Origin: Zhihengliuella salsuginis | Lineage (GTDB): Bacteria; Actinomycetota; Actinomycetes; Actinomycetales; Micrococcaceae | Direction: 5' to 3' | NCBI RefSeq assembly: GCF_014651715.1 | Contig: NZ_BMXK01000001.1 | Span: 62,001 to 126,000 of the forward strand | Length of the DNA stretch: 64,000 nucleotides | In this document: in pieces, positions 35,766 through 43,128 of the stretch | Position numbering within the stretch: the first letter of the stretch is position 1 | Layout: each line of letters begins with the position of its first letter | Translations under genes and position numbers: made by a program | Notes under the pieces: model-generated | Told to the model about the DNA's origin: nothing | Databases searched by the model: none | What the model saw: only the letters and a program-made list of their open reading frames with translations

Positions 35766-37187
35766 TCAGGCGACGATGGCGTATAGCACCCAGCAGAGCG
35801 CGAACGCCATGAAGCCCACCGCGGTCGCGATGACCGTCCACGTCGACAGCGCGACCTGCGTGGACAGCCCCAGGAACCGGCTGACCAGCCAGAACCCGGA
35901 GTCGTTGACGTGGGAGAACGTGATCGCGCCGGCGACGATCGCCACGACGATGCACGCGAGCGCCAGCGGCGACTGGTCCCCCGAGGCGGCGACGGCGGGC
36001 GCCATCAGGCCGGCCGCCGTCGTGCCCGCGACCGTGGCGGAGCCCTGGGCGACGCGCATGATCACGGCGATCAGGAATCCGGCCAGGATGAGCGGCATGC
36101 CGACGGCCTGGAGGCTCGAGGCCATGGCGCCGCCGATGCCTGTGGCCGTCAGGACGCCGCCGAAGATGCCGCCGGCGCCGGTGATGAGGATGATCGAGCA
36201 GACGGGGCCGAGCGCGTCGTCGACGACCTTCTCGATCGCGCCGCCGATCGGACCGTCGTGCCGGCGGACCACCAGCAGGTACATCGCCAGCAGGGTGGAG
36301 ATCAGCAGGGCGATCGGGGTGTTGCCGATGAAGACCAGCACCTGCGCCCACGCCGCGTCCTGGGGCACGGACCCGGTGGCCTGCAGGGTCTTCAGGCCCG
36401 TGTTCATGAAGATCAGGACCAGCGGCAGCAGCAGCAGGCCCAGCACGGTCCCGAAGCGCGGCGGGTTCGGGTTGTGCTCCGGCGCGCTGCCGAGCAGTTC
36501 GGGCACGGGCATGCGCGGGGTCCGCGCGGCGAGGACCAGCGAGAGCCGGTAGCCGGCCACGTACCAGGTGGGCAGGCCGACGAGCAGCCCGACCATGAGC
36601 ACCAGACCGACGTCGGCGCCGACGATCCCGGCGGCAGCCACCGGTCCGGGGTGCGGCGGAACGAGCGCGTGCATCACGAGGAACGCGCCCGCGGCCGGCA
36701 GCGCGTACCGCAGCAGGCCGCCGCCGACCCGCCGGGCCACCGTGTAGATGATGGGCAGCATGACGATGAAGCCGGCGTCCAGGAAGATCGGGAAGCCGAA
36801 GAGCAGCGACGCGACGGACAGCGCCAGCGGCGCCCGCTTCTCGCCGAACAGGCCGATCAGCTTGCCGGAGATGACCTGGGCGCCGCCGGAGGTCTCCACG
36901 ATCCGGCCCAGCACGGCGCCGAAACCGACGAGCATCGCGACGTTGCCGAGCGTCTGGCCGAACGGGCCGACGATGGTGTCCAGCAGGTCGGCTGCGCTCA
37001 CCCCGGCGGCGACCGCCGTCAGCAGGCTGACGATGATCAGCGAGAAGAACGCGTGCAGGCGCACCTTCATGATCAGGAACAGCAGCGCGGCGATCGCCAG
37101 GACGGCGATCAGCAGCAGCACGGGCACGGGCAGGGCCGCCTCGGGCGTCGTGGCCGCGGGCAGCGCGAGCGGGGTCAGCGGTGTCAT
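35766..37187 (-). CDS. GntP family sugar-acid:proton symporter
   Basis: Membrane transporter of the gluconate permease family, 473 aa with 12 or more hydrophobic segments covering nearly the whole chain. The stretches GFGAVLGRIVETSGGAQVIS and FGFPIFLDAGFIVMLPI are characteristic of GntP. The family imports gluconate and other sugar acids. It is the last gene of a six-gene operon and overlaps the TIM-like gene by ATGA. Its presence suggests that the operon substrate is an aldonic acid rather than a neutral sugar or polyol. Confidence 0.92.
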   Translation of the reverse strand: MTPLTPLALPAATTPEAALPVPVLLLIAVLAIAALLFLIMKVRLHAFFSLIIVSLLTAVAAGVSAADLLDTIVGPFGQTLGNVAMLVGFGAVLGRIVETSGGAQVISGKLIGLFGEKRAPLALSVASLLFGFPIFLDAGFIVMLPIIYTVARRVGGGLLRYALPAAGAFLVMHALVPPHPGPVAAAGIVGADVGLVLMVGLLVGLPTWYVAGYRLSLVLAARTPRMPVPELLGSAPEHNPNPPRFGTVLGLLLLPLVLIFMNTGLKTLQATGSVPQDAAWAQVLVFIGNTPIALLISTLLAMYLLVVRRHDGPIGGAIEKVVDDALGPVCSIILITGAGGIFGGVLTATGIGGAMASSLQAVGMPLILAGFLIAVIMRVAQGSATVAGTTAAGLMAPAVAASGDQSPLALACIVVAIVAGAITFSHVNDSGFWLVSRFLGLSTQVALSTWTVIATAVGFMAFALCWVLYAIVA

Positions 37188-38020
37188 GTGGTCTCCAAGC
37201 GGGGTCGGCGGGCGCGCGCCTCGTCGAGCACGGCGCCGAAGTTGGCGGGGTCGTGGGCGAAGCGGCCCAGGAAGAGGCCGTCGGCCTCGGGCAGTCGCGG
37301 CAGCAGGCCGGGGCCGGCGCTGCCGCCGTAGATGAGCGTGACCGGGCGGCCCGGTACGGTCAGCCGCTCGCGCACGAGCGCGAGGACGGCGTTGACGTGC
37401 GCGGGGGAGGCGGGCTCGGTGGCGCCGATCGCCCAGACGGGTTCGTAGGCGAACAGCACGGAGGCCGGGTCGGTCCCGGCTTCCGTCCCGGTGCCCAGTG
37501 CGGCGGCGATCTGCCGCAGGCAGTCCGCCGCCGCCTCCCCGGGCCCGCCCCGGCGCAGCTCGCCGACGCAGAGCAGCGGGGTCAGGCCGGCGGCGGTCGC
37601 GGAGCGCACCTTGGCGGCCACCACGGCGTCGTCCTCGCCGAAGTCGGCCCGGCGCTCGGCGTGCCCGATCTCCACGATCCGCACCCCGAGCTCGGCGAGC
37701 ATCCCGGCGCTGACCTCGCCCGTCGCGGCGCCGTCACCGACGGCGCAGTTCTGGGCGGCCAGCCGGCAGCCGGTGCCGTCCAGGATCCGCGCCGCGGATT
37801 CCAGCACGGGGTACGACGGCGCCGCGAACGGGATCGCGTCCATCCCGCCGGACGCCGTCGTGCCGGGTGCGCCGTCCGCCGTCGTGCGGGGGGTGCCCTC
37901 GCCGCGGGCGAGGAGCTCGCGGCGGAGACCCTCCAGCCAGGCGAGGGAGCGCTCGTAGCCCAGGTACATCTTGGTGCTCACGCCGACGTAGACGGCGTCC
38001 GGGCGGTCGATCGTGGCCAC
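37184..38020 (-). CDS. Triosephosphate isomerase-like tetrulose-phosphate isomerase
   Basis: TIM homologue of 278 aa. The lysine in STKMYLG, catalytic His/Glu equivalents in VEIGHAERR and FAYEPVWAIG, and the phosphate loop IYGGSAGPG are present, but it opens with STKMYL instead of the GNWKMN of the glycolytic enzyme. That variant is known in L-erythrulose-1-phosphate isomerases (LerI, EryH/TpiA2). The neighbouring RpiB-like and DhaK-like genes fit that role. A low-complexity insert lies near residues 40-60. Confidence 0.82.
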   Translation of the reverse strand: MATIDRPDAVYVGVSTKMYLGYERSLAWLEGLRRELLARGEGTPRTTADGAPGTTASGGMDAIPFAAPSYPVLESAARILDGTGCRLAAQNCAVGDGAATGEVSAGMLAELGVRIVEIGHAERRADFGEDDAVVAAKVRSATAAGLTPLLCVGELRRGGPGEAAADCLRQIAAALGTGTEAGTDPASVLFAYEPVWAIGATEPASPAHVNAVLALVRERLTVPGRPVTLIYGGSAGPGLLPRLPEADGLFLGRFAHDPANFGAVLDEARARRPRLETT

Positions 38021-38026
38021 GGGGTC

Positions 38027-38992
38027 CTACTCGGCGGCGCCGGGGTCCAGCGGTGCCGGCCCCAGGTCCTTGAGCAGCTGGCCCATCTTGACGTAGGCCT
38101 CGTTGCGGTAGGCGATCAGGTCGGCGAGCTTGTCGGCGGGGACGTCGAGGAAGCCGCCGCCCGACTTGGTGCCGAGCTGGCCGGCCTCGATCTTCTCCGC
38201 GAGGATCGCCGGCGTGGCGAAGCGCTCCGGGAAGTCCGACTGCAGGGACTTGTAGCAGAAGTTGTAGACGTCCAGCCCGGCCATGTCGGCGATCGCGAAC
38301 GGCCCGAAGAACGGCAGGCGGAACCCGAACGTGGTGCGGACCAGGGTGTCGATGTCGTCCGGGGAGGCGACGCCCTCCTCGACCAGCTGCGTGGCCTCGT
38401 GGAACAGCGCGTACTGCAGGCGGTTGAGGACGAACCCGGTGACGTCCTTGACCACCGCGGTCTCCTTGCCGGTCTCCTCGACGTAGCCGACGGCGGTGGC
38501 GACCGCGGCCTCGGACGTGCCCTCGTGGGGGATGATCTCGACGCCCGGGATGAACGGGGACGGGTTGGAGAAGTGGATGCCGAGGAAGCGCTCCGGGTTC
38601 TCGACGGCCACGGCCATGTCCGCGATGGAGATGGTGGAGGTGTTGGAGCCGATGATCGCGTCCGGGCGGGCGGCCGCGGAGATCTGGGCCAGGATGCTGC
38701 GCTTGAGCTCGAGCTTCTCCGGGACGGCCTCCTCGATGAAGGAGGCGTTCGCGACGGCGTCCTCCAGCGACGGCGCCGCGGAGAGGTTCCGCGTCAGCGT
38801 CTCGGTGGCGCCGGCCGGGAAGAGGCCCTGCTCCTCGAACTGCTTCGATTCGGTGAGCAGGCGCTCCAGGTTGGTCTGCGCGGTGGCGGCGTCGGCGTCC
38901 GCGAGGGCCACCTTGGCGCCGGCGAGGGCCAGCACCTGGCCGATGCCGCCGCCCATGTAGCCGGAGCCGATGATCGCTACGTTGATATCCAT
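38027..38992 (-). CDS. NAD-dependent 3-hydroxyacid dehydrogenase (3-hydroxyacyl-CoA dehydrogenase family)
   Basis: Protein of 321 aa with the Rossmann motif IGSGYMGGGIGQVLA, the catalytic His in IHFSNPSPFIPGVEIIPH and the helical dimer domain from VLNRLQYALFHEATQLVEEG. The family also includes L-gulonate 3-dehydrogenase, which oxidises the C3 hydroxyl of sugar acids. In this operon, with a sugar-acid importer and no beta-oxidation genes, oxidation of an imported aldonate at C3 is more likely than acyl-CoA metabolism. Lies 6 bases before the TIM-like gene. Family sure, substrate inferred. Confidence 0.78.
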   Translation of the reverse strand: MDINVAIIGSGYMGGGIGQVLALAGAKVALADADAATAQTNLERLLTESKQFEEQGLFPAGATETLTRNLSAAPSLEDAVANASFIEEAVPEKLELKRSILAQISAAARPDAIIGSNTSTISIADMAVAVENPERFLGIHFSNPSPFIPGVEIIPHEGTSEAAVATAVGYVEETGKETAVVKDVTGFVLNRLQYALFHEATQLVEEGVASPDDIDTLVRTTFGFRLPFFGPFAIADMAGLDVYNFCYKSLQSDFPERFATPAILAEKIEAGQLGTKSGGGFLDVPADKLADLIAYRNEAYVKMGQLLKDLGPAPLDPGAAE

Positions 38993-39028
38993 GTGTTTGT
39001 CCTTTGGTCCGTAGGGGGTGGGCGGCGC

Positions 39029-39493
39029 TTACGCGTCCGGCTCGTAGGAGCAGATGGCGTCCACCTTGGCGGCGGAGGAGCTCTGCGGGTCGAAGGTGTG
39101 GCGCAGCCATTCGTCAGCGAGCTTCTTGGCCAGCTCCAATCCGATCACGCGCTGCCCGAAGGTCAGGACCTGCGCGTTGTTGCTGAGGATCGCGCGCTCC
39201 ACGGAGTAGGCGTCGTGGGCGGTGACGGCGCGGACGCCGGACACCTTGTTGGCGGCGATCGCGACGCCGAGGCCCGTGCCGCAGATCAGCAGGGCCCGGT
39301 CGGCCTCGCCGGCGGCGACCTTGCGGGCCGCGGCCACGGCCACGTGCGGGTAGGCGGTGTCGTCGCCGGAGCCGACGCCGAGGTCGACGACGGACTCGAC
39401 GCGGTCGTCCGCCTCGAGCCGGGCCAGCAGGGCCTGCTTGTACTCGACCCCGGCGGAGTCGTTGCCCATCACAATCCGGAACTTCTCACTCAT
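39029..39493 (-). CDS. RpiB/LacAB-type sugar-phosphate isomerase
   Basis: Isomerase of 154 aa with the family catalytic Cys in [14 protein letters not shown] and the anion-binding NDSAGVEYK near the start (typical RpiB has DHAG). Family members act on ribose-5-phosphate, or on D-erythrulose-4-phosphate giving D-erythrose-4-phosphate (DerI/EryI). The neighbours favour the second reaction. It lies 21 bases after the kinase gene with site GCGAGGA. Confidence 0.85.
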   Translation of the reverse strand: MSEKFRIVMGNDSAGVEYKQALLARLEADDRVESVVDLGVGSGDDTAYPHVAVAAARKVAAGEADRALLICGTGLGVAIAANKVSGVRAVTAHDAYSVERAILSNNAQVLTFGQRVIGLELAKKLADEWLRHTFDPQSSSAAKVDAICSYEPDA

Positions 39494-39514
39494 GTTCGTC
39501 CTCGCTTCTCTTGG

Positions 39515-41236
39515 TCAGTTGGCGGTGCCGTCGGCAGCGCTTAGGGCTTCGGCCACGCCCGTGGCGATCAGCGCGAAGGAGTACGCCCCCGGGTCCGGGT
39601 GGCCCAGCGACTTCTCCGCTAGGGGGCGGGCGCGGCCCTTCTTCGGCCGCAGGTCCGCGGTGGCGCGGGCGGCCTCCGTCGCGACGCCGGCGGCTTCCGC
39701 CAGCACCTCGGCCACGCTTCGTCCCGCTGCGATCCCCGCGCTGACCGCGTCCGCGTAGGGGTGCAGGGCGTCGACCATCGTCTTGTCGCCGATCTCCGTC
39801 TTGCCGAGGTCGACCACGGCGTCCCGGAACGCCGCCGCCGCGGCAGCCGCGTCGGCGCCGTCGTGCTCCTCCTTGTTGCCGAGCACGCGCCCGACGGCCG
39901 CGATCCCCGCGCCCCACAGGGCGCCCGAGGTGCCGCCGGCCTTCTCGCTCCACGCGTCGCCGGCCGCGGCCAGGACGTCGCATGCGCTGCGCTCGCCGGC
40001 GGCGGAGCGGGCGGCCGCAGCCGCCGCCTCGACCCCGCGGCGCATGCCGATCCCGTGGTCGCCGTCGCCGGCGATCGCGTCCAGGTCGCCGAGCTCGCCC
40101 TCGTGCTGCACGACGACGTCGCGCGCGGTCTCGAGCAGGTCGGCTGCGGTCGTACCGAGGCGGGCGGAGGCCGCGGTCGCGGTTTCGTGCTCGTCGGCCG
40201 CCGCGGCCGCGGCACCGAACTCGCGGCGCGCTCCGGCGTCGACGCTGCCGCGCCGGAACGCCGGGGTGTCGGCGGGCGCGGTCCATAGGCGCTCGAGTTC
40301 GTCGTCGACCCAGAAGAGCGTGAGCGAGGCGCCGGACATGTCGAGGCTCGTGACCAGCTCGCCGCATTCGGGCTCGACGACCTCGTAGCCGGCGTCGGCG
40401 AGGAGCCGGTCCACGTGTCCGAAGAGCACGAACAGCTCCTCGTACTTCACGGTGCCGAGGCCGTTGACGATCGGCACCACGCGCGTCCCGGCCTCGTCGG
40501 GCCGGTCCTGCAGCAGGCGGGTGACGAGCAGCTGGGCGAGCTCGGCGGACGTCGGCAGCTCGTGGTCGGAGATGCCCGGCTCGCCGTGGATGCCAAGGCC
40601 CAGCGACATGGTGTCCGAGGGGACGTGGAAGAGCGGGGCGGCGGCACCGGGGAGGGTGCAGCCGTCGAAGGCCACGCCGAGGCTGCGGGTGCGGTGGTTC
40701 GCCTTCTCGGCCAGGCGCACCACCTCGTCCAGGCCGGCGCCCTCCTCGGAGGCGGCGCCGGCGACCTTGAAGACGGTGAGGTCCCCGGCGATGCCCCGGC
40801 GCTCGCCGAGGCGGTCCTGCGGGGCGCTCGCGATGTCGTCGGTGACGACGACGGTGCGGGTCTCGATGCCCTCGGCGATCAAGCGCTCCTGGGCCTGGCC
40901 GAAGTGCAGGACGTCGCCGGCGTAGTTGCCGTAGCTGAGCAGGACGCCGCCGCCGTTGGCCGCGAGCTTCGCCACCCGGTGGATCTGCCCCGCGGACGGG
41001 GAGGCGAAGAGGTTGCCGCACGCGGAGCCGGCCGCCAGCCCGGGCCCGACCAGGCCCGCGAAGGCCGGGTAGTGGCCGGAGCCGCCGCCGATCACGACGG
41101 CGACCTGCTCGTCCTTCATCTCGCTCGCGCGGACCACACCGCCGTCCACGCGCTCCAGGCGGTTCCGGTGGGCGGCGACGAGGCCGTCGATCGCCGCGTC
41201 GGCGAATCCGGTGGGGTCGTCGAAGATTCGTGTCAT
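39515..41236 (-). CDS. DhaK-DhaL fusion dihydroxyacetone/erythrulose kinase
   Basis: ATP-dependent ketose kinase of 573 aa. The DhaK half (about 1-330) carries the substrate-binding His in GLGIHGEPG and motifs GGGSGHYPAF and SYGNYAGDVLHF; the DhaL half (about 370-573) has the Mg-ATP aspartates in LDAIAGDGDHGIGMRRG and the loop GGTSGALWG. Homologues act on dihydroxyacetone or, in tetritol pathways, on erythrulose (LerK/DerK). The two tetrulose-phosphate isomerase-like neighbours favour erythrulose. ATG 41236 overlaps the upstream stop in ATGA. Confidence 0.87.
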   Translation of the reverse strand: MTRIFDDPTGFADAAIDGLVAAHRNRLERVDGGVVRASEMKDEQVAVVIGGGSGHYPAFAGLVGPGLAAGSACGNLFASPSAGQIHRVAKLAANGGGVLLSYGNYAGDVLHFGQAQERLIAEGIETRTVVVTDDIASAPQDRLGERRGIAGDLTVFKVAGAASEEGAGLDEVVRLAEKANHRTRSLGVAFDGCTLPGAAAPLFHVPSDTMSLGLGIHGEPGISDHELPTSAELAQLLVTRLLQDRPDEAGTRVVPIVNGLGTVKYEELFVLFGHVDRLLADAGYEVVEPECGELVTSLDMSGASLTLFWVDDELERLWTAPADTPAFRRGSVDAGARREFGAAAAAADEHETATAASARLGTTAADLLETARDVVVQHEGELGDLDAIAGDGDHGIGMRRGVEAAAAAARSAAGERSACDVLAAAGDAWSEKAGGTSGALWGAGIAAVGRVLGNKEEHDGADAAAAAAAFRDAVVDLGKTEIGDKTMVDALHPYADAVSAGIAAGRSVAEVLAEAAGVATEAARATADLRPKKGRARPLAEKSLGHPDPGAYSFALIATGVAEALSAADGTAN

Positions 41237-42288
41237 CGTCCCGGGGCACCCGCCTGGTTCGAAACGGAGAGGGAGGCGGCGTCGTCGTGCCCGCCGGCCT
41301 GCGCCGGAAGCGGCTGCTGCCGGCCCTGGGCGACGAGCGGGGTGCCGAGCTCGTAGTCGGCGGTCTTCGGCAGGATCCGGTTGCGCAGGTACTCCTGGTT
41401 GGTCGCGCAGACGCTGAGGCCGTCTCCTCCGTAGTGCTCGGCGCAGATGATGCCCTGGAAGCCGTGGGCGAGGGCGACCTTGAACGCCTCGCGGTAGCTG
41501 ATGACGCCGGTCTCCAGCGGGGCGGGCATCGCCGAGTAGTGCCCGCGGGCGGTGTTCTCGTCGCGCAGGTAGTTCTTCACGTGCCAGTAGTTGGCGTACG
41601 GCATGGTCGTGGCGATGAGCTCGTGGATGTTCTCGATGGGGCGGTGCGGGCGCACCAGGTTGCCGAGGTCCGGGTTCAGGCCGACGTTCGGCAGGTCGAT
41701 GTCCTGCAGGAGCCGCACGGCCGAGTCTCCGGTGCCGACGTAGGTGTCCTCGTACATCTCCAGGGAGAGCAGCAGGCCGAGCTCGGCCGCGTGGCGCCCG
41801 AGCTCGCGGATGCGGGTCACGGCGTTGCCCCAGGCCTCGGCGTCGCCCACGGGGTCTTTGTAGCCCTCGACGGTCCAGAACCACAGTTGCTTGCGCTGCG
41901 CCGCGGTCAGCGCCTGGTGCAGGCCGATCGAGACGACCTCGCTGCCCAGGTGGGCGGCGGCCTCGAGCGTGCGGTGGCTGTAGGCGAGGTTCTCCTCCCA
42001 GTTGGCCGCGTCGATGACGCTGCGGCGGATCGCCGAGATGGCGGGGGTTCCGACGCCGGCCGCGTCTGCGGTGCGCTTGAACTCGTCGAGGCGCTGCGTG
42101 GACAGGTCGCCCGGGCGGACCCACCCGTCGAAGAGGTCGACGTTGGAGAAGCCGGCCTCGCGGACCTCGGTGAAGACGTCCATCCACACGGACGCGTCCG
42201 CGTCCTGGACGGTGCCGCCGCCGGGCAGGTCGTGGGGGAACTGCAGCAGGGCCGCCGTGATGGGCCAGTCGGCCGCGGTGTAGGGCAT
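41233..42288 (-). CDS. Xylose isomerase-like TIM-barrel enzyme (isomerase or decarboxylase)
   Basis: Sugar-phosphate isomerase/epimerase (AP endonuclease 2) family TIM barrel, 351 aa. Metal-binding motifs are visible: LLSLEMYEDTYVG, VGLNPDLGN, YWHVKNYLRD and GIICAEHYGGDG. The family includes EryC-type tetrulose-phosphate racemases and 3-oxo-isoapionate decarboxylase, which makes L-erythrulose. It is the first gene of the operon, behind the GntR operator. As operon context demands a source of erythrulose, decarboxylation of a 3-keto sugar acid is the attractive option, but epimerase or racemase activity is possible. The C-terminal 40 residues are low-complexity. Confidence 0.78.
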   Translation of the reverse strand: MPYTAADWPITAALLQFPHDLPGGGTVQDADASVWMDVFTEVREAGFSNVDLFDGWVRPGDLSTQRLDEFKRTADAAGVGTPAISAIRRSVIDAANWEENLAYSHRTLEAAAHLGSEVVSIGLHQALTAAQRKQLWFWTVEGYKDPVGDAEAWGNAVTRIRELGRHAAELGLLLSLEMYEDTYVGTGDSAVRLLQDIDLPNVGLNPDLGNLVRPHRPIENIHELIATTMPYANYWHVKNYLRDENTARGHYSAMPAPLETGVISYREAFKVALAHGFQGIICAEHYGGDGLSVCATNQEYLRNRILPKTADYELGTPLVAQGRQQPLPAQAGGHDDAASLSVSNQAGAPGR

Positions 42289-42303
42289 GGTGTCTCCGTA
42301 GTC

Positions 42304-42330
42304 GTAGATCCTATTTCCTATAGGATCTAC
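42304..42330. promoter_or_regulatory. GntR operator between sugar-acid operon and its regulator
   Basis: A perfect inverted repeat, GTAGATCCTA and TAGGATCTAC around seven bases, lies between the divergent TIM-barrel gene (start 42288) and GntR gene (start 42375). It is 15 bases from the first operon start. ATCCTA/TAGGAT dyads are common for FadR-type GntR repressors. It could control both directions. Confidence 0.7.
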
Positions 42331-42374
42331 GGAAGTGTGATCCATGTCAACCTTCCGACCCGAGGAGTGCCCCT

Positions 42375-43088
42375 GTGAAACGCCGTCGAACATATGATGA
42401 AGCGATGAGTTCCGTCTTCCCCAGCAGCCCGATGCCCGGGCGCCAGGTCCTGGCCGACCACGTGCACGAGGAGCTGCTCGCCGCCCTGATCGACGGCCGG
42501 TTCGACGCCGGCGCGGCCCTCAGCATCGAGGGGATCGCCCGCGAGCTGGGCGTCTCGCCCACCCCGGTCCGCGAGGCCCTGGCCCGGCTCGAGCACACCG
42601 GCATGGTGCGCCGCGCGGCGCTCAAGGGGTACCGCGTCGCGCCGCTGATGACCGCGGAGGAGCACGGGCAGCTCGTCCAGGCGCGCAAGCTCCTCGAAGC
42701 GGAGAACGCCGAGCTCGCCTGCCGGCGGGCCGGCGGGGAGTTCGTCGAGCAGCTCCGCGAGTCGATCGAGCGGCTGCGAACGGCCCCGACCGGCGGCTCC
42801 TACAGCGAGTTCCGCGACTACTGGAAGGCAGACGAGGACTTCCACCGGCTCATCGCCGAAAACGCCGGCAACCCGTTCCTCCTCACCGCCTACCAGACCC
42901 TCGGCGGGCAGGTGCAGCGGTTCCGCCTCTTCGCCGGTCGCGGCGTGACGGACGCCCACTGCGCCATCGCCGAGCACACGGAGGTCCTCGAGGCCTTCGA
43001 GCGCGGGGACGCCGCGGCCGCCCGCGCCGCCATGGAGAAGCACCTCGACGGCGTCGGGCGGCGCGCGATCGAGGACAGCAGCGACTGA
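42375..43088 (+). CDS. GntR family regulator, FadR subfamily
   Basis: Regulator of 237 aa: N-terminal winged helix (SIEGIARELGVSPTPVREALARLE) and C-terminal helical FCD domain with metal-binding histidines (DEDFHRLIAE and, later, AIAEHTEVLEAF). GTG 42375 is preferred since the strong site GAGGAG lies seven bases upstream; ATG 42405 has none. Divergent from the six-gene sugar-acid operon, with one palindrome in between, so it is the likely repressor responding to a pathway acid. Confidence 0.9.
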   Translation: MKRRRTYDEAMSSVFPSSPMPGRQVLADHVHEELLAALIDGRFDAGAALSIEGIARELGVSPTPVREALARLEHTGMVRRAALKGYRVAPLMTAEEHGQLVQARKLLEAENAELACRRAGGEFVEQLRESIERLRTAPTGGSYSEFRDYWKADEDFHRLIAENAGNPFLLTAYQTLGGQVQRFRLFAGRGVTDAHCAIAEHTEVLEAFERGDAAAARAAMEKHLDGVGRRAIEDSSD

Positions 43089-43128
43089 CGATCGCCTCGT
43101 CTTGCCGCGCCTCGCCCCGCGCCGGCGG

